64,000 nucleotides of DNA from JAWLHU01 sp049325315 (GTDB lineage Bacteria; Bacillota; Sulfobacillia; Symbiobacteriales; Symbiobacteriaceae), in assembly GCA_049325315.1 (NCBI GenBank), contig JBMONB010000132.1:1-64000 (forward strand), given 5' to 3'. The position numbers and the translations under genes are program-made. Under the pieces are notes generated by a model, which saw only the letters and a list, made by a program, of their open reading frames with translations, did not search any database and was not told where the DNA came from. Below are positions 33,524 through 41,208 of the stretch, in pieces; the stretch's first letter is position 1; the number at the start of each line of letters is the position of its first letter.

Positions 33524-34657
33524 ATGTCCAACGTCAACAGACGGCTGCTCCAGGGGAACGAGGCATGCGCCGAGGCCGCCGTGGCGGCAGGCTGCCGGTT
33601 CTACGCCGGGTATCCGATCACCCCGTCCTCGGAGATCGCCGAGTTCATGTCCCGCCGGATGCCGAAGGTGGAGGGGCTCTACATTCAGATGGAAGATGAG
33701 ATCGCCTCCATCGCGGCGATCATCGGCGCCTCCCTCACCGGGACCAAGGTGATGACCGCCACCTCCGGCCCGGGCTTCAGCCTGATGCAGGAGAACCTGG
33801 GCTACGCCGCCCTGGCGGAGATCCCGCTGGTGGTGGTCAACGTCCAGCGGGTCGGCCCCAGCACCGGCATGCCGACCCTGCCCGCCCAGGGCGATGTGAT
33901 GCAGGCCCGGTGGGGCACCCACGGCGATCACCCGATCGTGGTGCTCTGCCCCTCTTCGGTGGAGTCGTACTACAACCTGACGCTCGAGGCGTTCAACATC
34001 GCCGAGGAGCTGCGGGTGCCGGTGGTCCTGCTCAGCGATGAGGTGGTGGGCCACATGCGTGAGATCGTCACCCTGCCGGACCCGGCGAGCCTGAAGCTCT
34101 CCCACCGGCCGGCGCCCACCGACCCGCCCGAGTCCTACAAGCCCTACAAGGCGCCCGAGAACGGGGTTCCGCCGATGGCCTCCTTCGGCGACGGCTACCT
34201 CTTCCACGTGACCGGCCTCTACCACGGGGAAGACGGCTTCCCCACCAACGACCCCCGAGTCGCCTCCCGGTTGATCCGCCGGCTCCACGAGAAGCTGGAG
34301 CGGGCCGCCGACCGGCTGGCGCTGACCGAGGAGCTTCTGCTCGACGACGCCGAGGTGGCGGTGGTGGCCTACGGCTCCACGGCCCGGGCTGCGGAGAGCG
34401 CCGTGCGGGCCGCCCGGGCCCAGGGGATCAAGGCCGGGCTGCTCAGCCTCCAGTGCCTCTGGCCCTTCCCGACCGCCCAGGTCGCCATGCTGGCGAAGCG
34501 GGTCAAGTCGATCGTGGTGGCCGAGATGAACCTGGGGCAGCTGGTGGGCGAGGTCGAGCGGGCGGCGGCGGGCAGCGCCCCGGTCCGCTTCGTGGGTAGG
34601 GTTGGCGGCGAGTTGTTCACCCCGGACGAGATCCGGGCGGCGATAGCGGAGGTGTAA
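33524..34657 (+). CDS. 2-oxoacid:ferredoxin oxidoreductase, alpha subunit (Kor/Vor type)
   Basis: A 377-residue subunit with YAGYPITPSSEIAEFMSRR, a conserved IQMEDEIASIAAIIGAS segment (Glu that activates thiamine diphosphate) and TATSGPGFSLMQENLGYA. The C-terminal transketolase-like domain contains VVAYGSTARAAESAVR. Family members oxidatively decarboxylate 2-oxoacids to acyl-CoA with reduction of ferredoxin. Start ATG 33524 has AGGAGG at 7 nt. It is first of a four-subunit set (alpha, gamma, delta, beta). Confidence 0.92.
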   Translation: MSNVNRRLLQGNEACAEAAVAAGCRFYAGYPITPSSEIAEFMSRRMPKVEGLYIQMEDEIASIAAIIGASLTGTKVMTATSGPGFSLMQENLGYAALAEIPLVVVNVQRVGPSTGMPTLPAQGDVMQARWGTHGDHPIVVLCPSSVESYYNLTLEAFNIAEELRVPVVLLSDEVVGHMREIVTLPDPASLKLSHRPAPTDPPESYKPYKAPENGVPPMASFGDGYLFHVTGLYHGEDGFPTNDPRVASRLIRRLHEKLERAADRLALTEELLLDDAEVAVVAYGSTARAAESAVRAARAQGIKAGLLSLQCLWPFPTAQVAMLAKRVKSIVVAEMNLGQLVGEVERAAAGSAPVRFVGRVGGELFTPDEIRAAIAEV

Positions 34658-34660
34658 GCG

Positions 34661-35209
34661 ATGCGTACGGAGATTCGCCTGGCCGGCAGCGGCGGACAAG
34701 GGTTGATCCTGGGCGGCATCGTCTTGGCGGAAGCCGCCGGGCTCTACGACGGAAAGCACGTGGTTCAGTCTCAGGTCTACGGTCCCGAGTCCCGCGGCGG
34801 GGCCAGCCGGGCCGATGTGATCGTGAGCGAGGACCCGGTGGACTACCCCAAGGCAACGACCCCCGATGTGCTCCTGGTGATGAGCCAGGAGGCCTACGCC
34901 AAGTTCGGCAAGCAGGTCAAGGCCGGCGGGCTCCTGCTGTACGACTCCGACCAGGTGGAGCCGGCCGCCGGGAACGCCCGGGCGGTGGGGCTGCCCCTGA
35001 CCCGGGTCGCCCGGGAGGAGATCGGGCGGACGATCACCGCCAACATGGTGGCGCTGGGCGCCGTGGCAGCGCTCACGGGCGTGGTCTCCCGCCCGGCGCT
35101 GGAGACGGCGGCGGCCAACCGGGCCCCCAAGGGAACCAAGGAGATCAATCTAGCGGCCATCCGCAAGGGATACGACCTGGCGGAAGCGGTCAGGGAGGGC
35201 GTGCGATGA
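34661..35209 (+). CDS. 2-oxoacid:ferredoxin oxidoreductase, gamma subunit
   Basis: A 182-residue subunit opening EIRLAGSGGQGLILGGIVLAE, the signature of the POR/KOR gamma domain. SQVYGPESRGGASRADVIVS and a C-terminal VALGAVAALTGVVSRPALE follow. It contributes to CoA binding and subunit assembly. It begins 3 nt after the alpha gene and overlaps the delta gene by 4 nt (ATGA). Confidence 0.92.
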   Translation: MRTEIRLAGSGGQGLILGGIVLAEAAGLYDGKHVVQSQVYGPESRGGASRADVIVSEDPVDYPKATTPDVLLVMSQEAYAKFGKQVKAGGLLLYDSDQVEPAAGNARAVGLPLTRVAREEIGRTITANMVALGAVAALTGVVSRPALETAAANRAPKGTKEINLAAIRKGYDLAEAVREGVR

Positions 35210-35466
35210 AGGCGACAGAAGCCCTGACGAAGCCTTTGGAAGAGAGCGCAGAGCAGGTGGCGACCGAGGTGGTGGAGGTCCCCGAGATCCGCATCAACTT
35301 CGACTTCTGCAAGGGGTGCTCCATCTGCATCTCGATGTGCCCCGAAGACGTCTACGTGGCCGACCGTGACGGCAAGCCGGTCGTGGTTCAGCCCGACATG
35401 TGCATCTGGTGTGAGCGGTGCGAGATCTACTGTCCCGACTTCGCCATCAACCTGGTTGGAAAGTGA
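35206..35466 (+). CDS. 2-oxoacid:ferredoxin oxidoreductase, delta subunit (2x[4Fe-4S])
   Basis: An 86-residue ferredoxin-like subunit with two cluster motifs: Cys35, 38, 41, 45 (CKGCSICISMCP) and Cys66, 69, 72, 76 (CIWCERCEIYCP). It passes electrons from the thiamine-diphosphate site to free ferredoxin. The ~30-residue N-terminal extension before the first cluster is acidic and low in complexity. Confidence 0.93.
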   Translation: MKATEALTKPLEESAEQVATEVVEVPEIRINFDFCKGCSICISMCPEDVYVADRDGKPVVVQPDMCIWCERCEIYCPDFAINLVGK

Positions 35467-35477
35467 GGGGGGACGGA

Positions 35478-36287
35478 ATGGCAATGCGCATCGTGGACAG
35501 CGTGGAGATGATCGAGGAGTACTTCCGGCCCAAGCTTCCCACCATCTGGTGCCCCGGCTGCGCCCACGGCATCGTCACCAAGGCGCTGGTCAAGGCGGTC
35601 GGCGAGCTGGGACTCGACCGGACCAAGACCGTGCTGGTCTCCGGCATCGGCTGCTCGTCGCGCACCACCGGCTACCTTGACTTCGGCACGATCCACACCA
35701 CCCATGGCCGGGCCCTGGCCTTCGCCACCGGAATCAAGCTGGCCCGCCCCGAGCTGAAGGTGATCGTGATCAGCGGCGACGGCGACGCCTCGGCGATCGG
35801 CGGCAACCACCTGATCCACGCCGCCCGGCGGAATATCGACCTGACCCTCATGGTCTACCAGAACGGCACCTACGGCATGACCGGCGGCCAGTACTCCCCG
35901 ACCACCGAGACCGGCATGGTGACCACCACCTCGGCGTCAGGCCATCTGGAGCGCCCCTTCGACCTGTGCGACCTCGCCAAGGCCGCCGGCGCCACCTACG
36001 TGGCCCGCGGCACCGCCTACCACTTCGACATGCTCTGGCGGCTGATGGTCAAGGCGATCGAGCACAAGGGCTTCAGCTTCATGGAGGCGATGTCCTCCTG
36101 CCCCACCTACGCCGGCCGCCTGAACAGCATGGAGTCCGGAACCGAGGCCCTGATTGCCATGCGGGAGCAGGCGGTGCTTCCGGGCGGCTCAGTCTCCCGG
36201 GCCGACCAGTATCCCATCGGCGTCTTGCACCAGAGCAGCGCCCCGGAGTGGTACGACGTCTACCGCAGCCTCATGCCCAACCGGTGA
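35478..36287 (+). CDS. 2-oxoacid:ferredoxin oxidoreductase, beta subunit
   Basis: A 269-residue thiamine-diphosphate subunit with TIWCPGCAHGIV, SGIGCSSRTTGYLDF, the ThDP motif GDGDASAIGGNHLIHAARRN and YGMTGGQYSPTT. The Cys residues are placed for the proximal iron-sulfur site. Start ATG 35478 follows GAGGGGGGACGG. It closes the four-gene oxidoreductase, and the FAD protein begins 23 nt later, so they are very likely one transcript. Confidence 0.92.
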   Translation: MAMRIVDSVEMIEEYFRPKLPTIWCPGCAHGIVTKALVKAVGELGLDRTKTVLVSGIGCSSRTTGYLDFGTIHTTHGRALAFATGIKLARPELKVIVISGDGDASAIGGNHLIHAARRNIDLTLMVYQNGTYGMTGGQYSPTTETGMVTTTSASGHLERPFDLCDLAKAAGATYVARGTAYHFDMLWRLMVKAIEHKGFSFMEAMSSCPTYAGRLNSMESGTEALIAMREQAVLPGGSVSRADQYPIGVLHQSSAPEWYDVYRSLMPNR

Positions 36288-36310
36288 CCGAGTAAAGGAG
36301 GTAGCAAGGA

Positions 36311-37606
36311 ATGAAACGAGTCGTAGTCGTTGGCGGTGGCTGGGCGGGTTGTGCTGCCAGTCTCATGGCAGCCAAGGCAGGCGCTGAGGTGATTCTGCTG
36401 GAGAAGACCGACCTCTTGCTGGGAACCGGACTGGTGGGCGGCATTATGCGCAACAACGGCCGGTTCACGGCGACCGAGGAGATGATCGCCCTGGGCGGCG
36501 GTGAGCTCTTCGAGGCCTGTGACCGGGTGGCGACCCACCGCAACATCGAGTTTCCCGACCACAAGCATGCCACGCTCTACAACGTCTCCCTGATCGAGCC
36601 GGAGGTCCGGCGGATCCTGGTGGAGGCGGGCGTGAAGATCCAGTTCCAGGCCCGGGTGACCGGGGTGAAGATGGAGGGCGGCAAGGTTCGGGCGATCCAG
36701 ACCAAGGGCGCGGCGCCGATTACCGCCGACGCCTTTGTGGACGCCACCGGCAGCGCCGGACCGCCCGGCAACTGCACCAAGTACGGCGAGGGCTGCGTCA
36801 TGTGCGTCCTGCGCTGCCCCACCTTCGGCGGCCGCGTCAGCCTGGCCGGCCTCTGCGGGGTGCAGGAGGCGATGTCGGTCAGCGCCGACGGACGGGTCGG
36901 GGCGCTGAGCGGCTCCTGCAAGCTCTCCAAGGACTCGCTGGAGCCCTGGGTGCTGAAGGAGCTGGAGGAGAAGGGGGTCGTGGTGCTCCCGATTCCCGAG
37001 ACCCTTCAGGACTCCTCCAAGCTGGGCGGCAAGGCCTGCCAGCAGTACGCCGGCGGCGCCTACGCGGCCAACGCCGTCATTCTCGACACCGGCCACGCCA
37101 AGCTGATGACCTCCTACATGCCCCTGGAGAAGCTCCACGGGATTCCCGGCCTGGAGAAGGCCCGCTATATCGATCCGTACTCCGGCAGCGTCCATAACTC
37201 GGTCCGCTACCTGGCCATGGCGCCGCACGACCTGGCGCTGAAGGTCAACGGGGTGGAGAACCTCTTCGCCGGCGGCGAGAAGGCCGGGCCGCTGGTGGGC
37301 CACACCGAGGCGATGGTCACCGGCACCCTGGCCGGGTACAACGCCGTTCGCTCCGCCTTCGGCCTGGCGCCGCTGGCCCTGCCCGTCTCCCTGGCGGTGG
37401 GCGATGCGATCACCCTGGTCACCAGCAACTACGACGTCCCCGGCGGTTGGGCGAAGAAGTACACCTTCTCGGGCTCCTTCTACTTTGAGCGCATGCGCCA
37501 GCTGGGTCTCTACACCACCGACACCGCCGCCATTCGGGAGCGCGTCCGGGCCGCCGGCCTGGAGAACGTCTTTGCCAGGCAGGCCACGGAGGCCATGGTC
37601 GGCTAG
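36311..37606 (+). CDS. FAD-dependent oxidoreductase with a four-Cys motif
   Basis: A 431-residue flavoprotein with N-terminal dinucleotide motif VVVVGGGWAGCAASLMA, an acidic end of strand 2 (ILLEK) and the second FAD signature AFVDATGSAG. A cluster Cys155-x6-Cys162-x2-Cys165-x3-Cys169 lies inside the substrate domain and could hold an iron-sulfur cluster or a redox disulfide. The C-terminal FAD strand is VENLFAGGEKAG. Related FAD_oxidored proteins act as 2-hydroxyacid or amino-acid dehydrogenases, or as tRNA-modifying enzymes. The AAAGGAGG site and location put it in the same operon as the oxidoreductase. Confidence 0.8.
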   Translation: MKRVVVVGGGWAGCAASLMAAKAGAEVILLEKTDLLLGTGLVGGIMRNNGRFTATEEMIALGGGELFEACDRVATHRNIEFPDHKHATLYNVSLIEPEVRRILVEAGVKIQFQARVTGVKMEGGKVRAIQTKGAAPITADAFVDATGSAGPPGNCTKYGEGCVMCVLRCPTFGGRVSLAGLCGVQEAMSVSADGRVGALSGSCKLSKDSLEPWVLKELEEKGVVVLPIPETLQDSSKLGGKACQQYAGGAYAANAVILDTGHAKLMTSYMPLEKLHGIPGLEKARYIDPYSGSVHNSVRYLAMAPHDLALKVNGVENLFAGGEKAGPLVGHTEAMVTGTLAGYNAVRSAFGLAPLALPVSLAVGDAITLVTSNYDVPGGWAKKYTFSGSFYFERMRQLGLYTTDTAAIRERVRAAGLENVFARQATEAMVG

Positions 37607-37655
37607 CCACCCCCCGAATCCCTACCACCTATCCCAATAAGAGAGGGAGCGCATC

Positions 37656-39119
37656 ATGAGCCAGTACAAGTACAAGTTCCAGCTGTATAAAGCGCTGCAG
37701 GCCAATACGCCGCAGATCTACGCCGCGGCGAAGAAGGCGGCCGACGAGATCGGCATTCCCCCCGAGATTCGCGGCAAGTTCGGCCTGACCGGCGCCATCT
37801 CCGGCTGCCCGGCCCCCCTGCGCAGCGACATTATGCACGCCGGCGAGGCGGGCAACGCCGAGGTGATCCCGCTTTCGATCCTGGTGGACAAGCTGCGCGA
37901 GGTGGTCAAGTCGGTCTACGGCGACCAGTGGGAGCCGATTCCGACCTCCACCTGCGAGGCGGCGCTCTGGGTCTCCTTTGACACCCTCTGCACCCCGCCC
38001 AACCTGGGCCGGGGCGACTCCTACCGCTCCCGCTACGTGGCGCCCCTGGAGAAGCACATGCACCACCAGGGCTCCTACGGCCGCCCCTTCCCCGCCAAGT
38101 ACAAGGACAACTTCGCCGACCGCGGCACCACCGCCGGCGAGCTGGGCTTCTACGGCAAGCGGCAGAACAACCTGGACACCGTCATGGTCCCGCTGGTGGG
38201 CGCCCGCTACGACAACCACGGCATCAAGTCGTGGCCGGTGCCGATGCTGACCGGGGTTGACCCCGAGGCCTCGGCGCAGAAGATCGCCCAGGTCTGCCAG
38301 GACCACGTCACCATGCTGACCGGCATCGCCTCACTCGGCTACGACACCCCCGGCTACGGCTACGCCGTGAAGGATGAGAACGGCGCCCCGCTCCTGCAGA
38401 AGCGGCTGGGCGAGATCGCCCGCCACCACAACATCCCCTACATCGTCGACAACGCCTGGGGCCTGCCGTTCATCGGCACCAACCCCAACCACATCAACGC
38501 CGATGTGATCACCTACGCCATGGACAAGGCGGCGGGCGCCGCCACCTCGGGCCTGATTATCGCCCGGGAAGATGTGGCCACCAACATCCGCCGTGCGCTG
38601 GGCATGGGGGGCGACCGCTACGGCACCACCGCCTCCTACGGCAAGGCCGCCTATGTCACCTTCGACCCGGGCAAGGAGGCGATTCTCACCCAGATCGCCG
38701 CCCTGGAGGCGCTGCGTGACCGCCCGAACCTCTACACCAAGCCGGTTGACGACCTCTACGAGATCGTGGTCGAGGAGCTGGAGGCGCTGCCCAAGGCGCT
38801 GCGCGACAGCCTGCTGCTCTCCAAGTCCTACAACTCTACGACCGTCGAGATCAACTACGAGGCCACCTGGGCCGACGGCAAGATCGGCCTGCCGATCTTC
38901 TCGATCGAGGACATGTACGCCGGCAGCAACATCTTCCAGACCGGCTGCGCCCAGATGGGCATCATCCCGACCATCGCTTACGACGGCAACATCTTCATCT
39001 CGCCGGGCCTCGGCACCAGCGACGCCGACGGCAACCTCCTGGAGAAGGAGACCCGCTATGCGGTGAAGGGCCTGGTCCAGCTCATCTCGATCGTGGCAAA
39101 ATTCACAGGACTCGTGTAG
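37656..39119 (+). CDS. Fold-type-I PLP-dependent enzyme-like protein, function unknown
   Basis: A 487-residue protein. The middle shows a PLP fold-I pattern: IPYIVDNAWGLPFIG (Asp265 would face the pyridine nitrogen), then NADVITYAMDKAAGAATSG, where Lys291 is the candidate Schiff-base residue and is followed by a Gly/Ala-rich turn. The N-terminal ~100 residues (including FGLTGAISGCPAPLRSDIMH) do not match aminotransferases I can recall. It precedes the 80-residue protein and the B12 mutase by 16 nt, so it probably supplies or uses the amino substrate of that enzyme. Decarboxylase, lyase and aminotransferase functions are all open. Confidence 0.7.
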   Translation: MSQYKYKFQLYKALQANTPQIYAAAKKAADEIGIPPEIRGKFGLTGAISGCPAPLRSDIMHAGEAGNAEVIPLSILVDKLREVVKSVYGDQWEPIPTSTCEAALWVSFDTLCTPPNLGRGDSYRSRYVAPLEKHMHHQGSYGRPFPAKYKDNFADRGTTAGELGFYGKRQNNLDTVMVPLVGARYDNHGIKSWPVPMLTGVDPEASAQKIAQVCQDHVTMLTGIASLGYDTPGYGYAVKDENGAPLLQKRLGEIARHHNIPYIVDNAWGLPFIGTNPNHINADVITYAMDKAAGAATSGLIIAREDVATNIRRALGMGGDRYGTTASYGKAAYVTFDPGKEAILTQIAALEALRDRPNLYTKPVDDLYEIVVEELEALPKALRDSLLLSKSYNSTTVEINYEATWADGKIGLPIFSIEDMYAGSNIFQTGCAQMGIIPTIAYDGNIFISPGLGTSDADGNLLEKETRYAVKGLVQLISIVAKFTGLV

Positions 39120-39135
39120 AAAGGGGGGCCCCCTC

Positions 39136-39378
39136 ATGGGGGATGGCAAAGTGCTCGACCGGGCGGCCCTGTTGGACGCCCTGGATGTAGAGACCTTCCT
39201 GATCTGCCGGGATGCGGCCGAGGGCAAGCGGATGATGCTCGCCCTCATGGCCGGGATGGGCCTGGAGGATATCGACATCGTCTTCGTGGAGCACCGGGGC
39301 CCTGGCGCCCGGGTGCGGGGGCGGGCCTATGCGCACCGCCCCGGCGTCGGCCACGCCTTTGCGGGTGACCGGCCATGA
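39136..39378 (+). CDS. Small unknown protein of the mutase operon (80 aa)
   Basis: An 80-residue protein. It begins with a helical RAALLDALDVETFLICRDAA segment, then KRMMLALMAGMGLEDIDIVFVEH and a Gly/Arg-rich tail. The frame is supported by AAAGGGGGG at good spacing and a 4-nt ATGA overlap with the B12 protein gene. By position it is comparable to the small OraS subunit of ornithine 4,5-aminomutase, but I see no sequence similarity to it. A small auxiliary subunit of the mutase is a reasonable guess. Confidence 0.7.
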   Translation: MGDGKVLDRAALLDALDVETFLICRDAAEGKRMMLALMAGMGLEDIDIVFVEHRGPGARVRGRAYAHRPGVGHAFAGDRP

Positions 39379-41204
39379 AGCGGCGCATATTGCTGGTTCC
39401 GCTGGACCCGGTCCACGACGTGGGCCTGAAGATGATTCGCCGGGGGCTCGATGAGGCGGGGCACGAGACGGTTCTCCTGCCCCCCGACACGCCCCCCGAG
39501 GAGATCGTGGAGGCCGCCCTGCGCGCTCCTGTCGACTGCATTCTGGTCAGCCGCACCCTTGGCTACGATGTGGCCGAGACGGTGGCCCGCTTCGTCGACC
39601 TGGCGGAGGCGGCGGGGCTGCGGGAGAAGGTCCGGCTGGGGATCGGCGGCATGGCGATCCGGCCCGAACTGGCCGCGGAGCTTGGCTTCGACGGCGCCTT
39701 CGGGCCGGGTACCACGGTGGAGCAGGCGGTGGCCTTCGTGGAGGGAAGACCGGCTCCCGAAAGCGGGGGTGACGTGGTCGCCCGGGCCGAACGGCCCAAG
39801 CCCCGGCTGGGCGAGGGCCACACCTACGCATACGCCCACCGCGGGATCGAGCAGCTTCTCGACGAGATCGCCGACCAGTTCTTGCACTGGGCCGAGGGGA
39901 AGACCTCCCCCGGCGTCGAGCGGGCCTACCTGCGCCGGGAGATCATCGCCGCCGAGAAGAGCGGGCGGGAGACCGTCTCGCTGCGGCGGGCCTACGGACG
40001 GCTCTCCACCGGGGTATCGGCCTCCTATTACGCTACCGGCGAGCTGCCGGACACGGTGCGCCGGGTGACGGCGGAGGAGCTCTCCCGGCTGGAGCAGTAC
40101 CGGCTCCAGGCCGACCGAAGCAACCCCGCCGATTCGATCCGGCGCGGGCGCCCGGGACCCCTGCTCTTTACCCAGTACGGCACCGGCTGCCTGGTGACCG
40201 ATGTGGCCCATATCAAGGTGCTGGAGGGCTGGTCCACCGACGGGGTGGTTCACTTCGACCCGTCGTGGGGCGCCCGCACCGAGGGGCTGCTGGAGGGCGC
40301 GCTCTCCCACCGGGGCGACGGCACGCCGATCAGCCTGGAGAACCTGGCCCGGATCAAGGGATCGCTGGCCCCGCACACCCTCCTCCAGGTCCGGGCCCAC
40401 CGCGGGCTCAACACCGCCGAGACGGTGCTCCTGGCCGCCGAGGTGGGGGCCGACCTGACCAAGATCAACATCGCCTACGGCGCCCTGGCGGGGGGAACCG
40501 ACCCCGAGCGCATGGCGGTGGATGGGCTGGAGGCGATGCGGCTGGCCGCCATGCACCAGATGGCCTACGACGTGGTGACCAACGAGGAGCTGGCGGGCGT
40601 TCCAGCCCACAAGGCCTTCGCCTCCATGCTGGTGACCGCCCACATCGGGCGGCGCCTGGGCGGGCGACCGGTGCTTCAGCCGCTCTTCTGCCACGGCCCC
40701 GAGGCAATGGTCCGCGGGCTCATGGACGACAACTATGTCAACTTCAACGCCGCCAAGGTGCTGGCTCTCCGCCAGATCGTGGACGCTCCCATCTGGCCGG
40801 GCGCACCGGTGGGCTTCATGACCCATACCGCCGACCGGGTTCAGTCGGCGATGACCACGGCGCTGCATGCGGCCCTGGCCTCGGCCCTGGGGCTCGATGC
40901 GGTGACCATTGCCTCCACCGATGAGGCTTACTCCGGCGGCCCGATCACCGCAGCGGCCCGCGTCGACACCCTGCGGGCGGTGCAGGAGACCCTGCGCTTC
41001 TTCGGGGAGGCGGCGATCACGCCCACCGCTCAGGCCGGCGAAATGGCCGGGGAGCTGGTGGAGTCGATCGAGGCGGTGCTGGTCGAGGCGGTCAAGGTCG
41101 GGTTTGTCCCGGCCATGATGCAGGGAATCTTCGGTTCCCCCGACGATGGCGCCCATCCCGGCCGGGCCGGGCGGGGAACCGTTCGGACCACGGTGCGGAG
41201 CTAG
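39375..41204 (+). CDS. B12-dependent mutase: KamE-like B12 domain fused to KamD-like barrel
   Basis: A 609-residue protein. Residues 3-130 are a cobalamin-binding domain: RILLVPLDPVHDVG (His14 as lower axial ligand, Gly17), CILVSRTLGYD, and GLREKVRLGIGG followed by FDGAFGPG. The last two match the B12 domain of lysine 5,6-aminomutase KamE closely from memory. Residues ~150-600 form a barrel with KamD-like landmarks: GPLLFTQYGTG, WGARTEGLLEG, VGFMTHTADRVQSAM and MMQGIFG. Known enzymes have the domains split (KamD/KamE) or in the reverse order (OraE). The position of KamE's PLP-binding Lys, eight residues after the axial His-x-x-G motif, appears to be Leu here. The motif also has an extra residue between Asp and His. 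The reaction is therefore uncertain: an aminomutase without its own PLP, or a carbon-skeleton mutase. Confidence 0.78.
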   Translation: MKRRILLVPLDPVHDVGLKMIRRGLDEAGHETVLLPPDTPPEEIVEAALRAPVDCILVSRTLGYDVAETVARFVDLAEAAGLREKVRLGIGGMAIRPELAAELGFDGAFGPGTTVEQAVAFVEGRPAPESGGDVVARAERPKPRLGEGHTYAYAHRGIEQLLDEIADQFLHWAEGKTSPGVERAYLRREIIAAEKSGRETVSLRRAYGRLSTGVSASYYATGELPDTVRRVTAEELSRLEQYRLQADRSNPADSIRRGRPGPLLFTQYGTGCLVTDVAHIKVLEGWSTDGVVHFDPSWGARTEGLLEGALSHRGDGTPISLENLARIKGSLAPHTLLQVRAHRGLNTAETVLLAAEVGADLTKINIAYGALAGGTDPERMAVDGLEAMRLAAMHQMAYDVVTNEELAGVPAHKAFASMLVTAHIGRRLGGRPVLQPLFCHGPEAMVRGLMDDNYVNFNAAKVLALRQIVDAPIWPGAPVGFMTHTADRVQSAMTTALHAALASALGLDAVTIASTDEAYSGGPITAAARVDTLRAVQETLRFFGEAAITPTAQAGEMAGELVESIEAVLVEAVKVGFVPAMMQGIFGSPDDGAHPGRAGRGTVRTTVRS

Positions 41205-41208
41205 CGCC

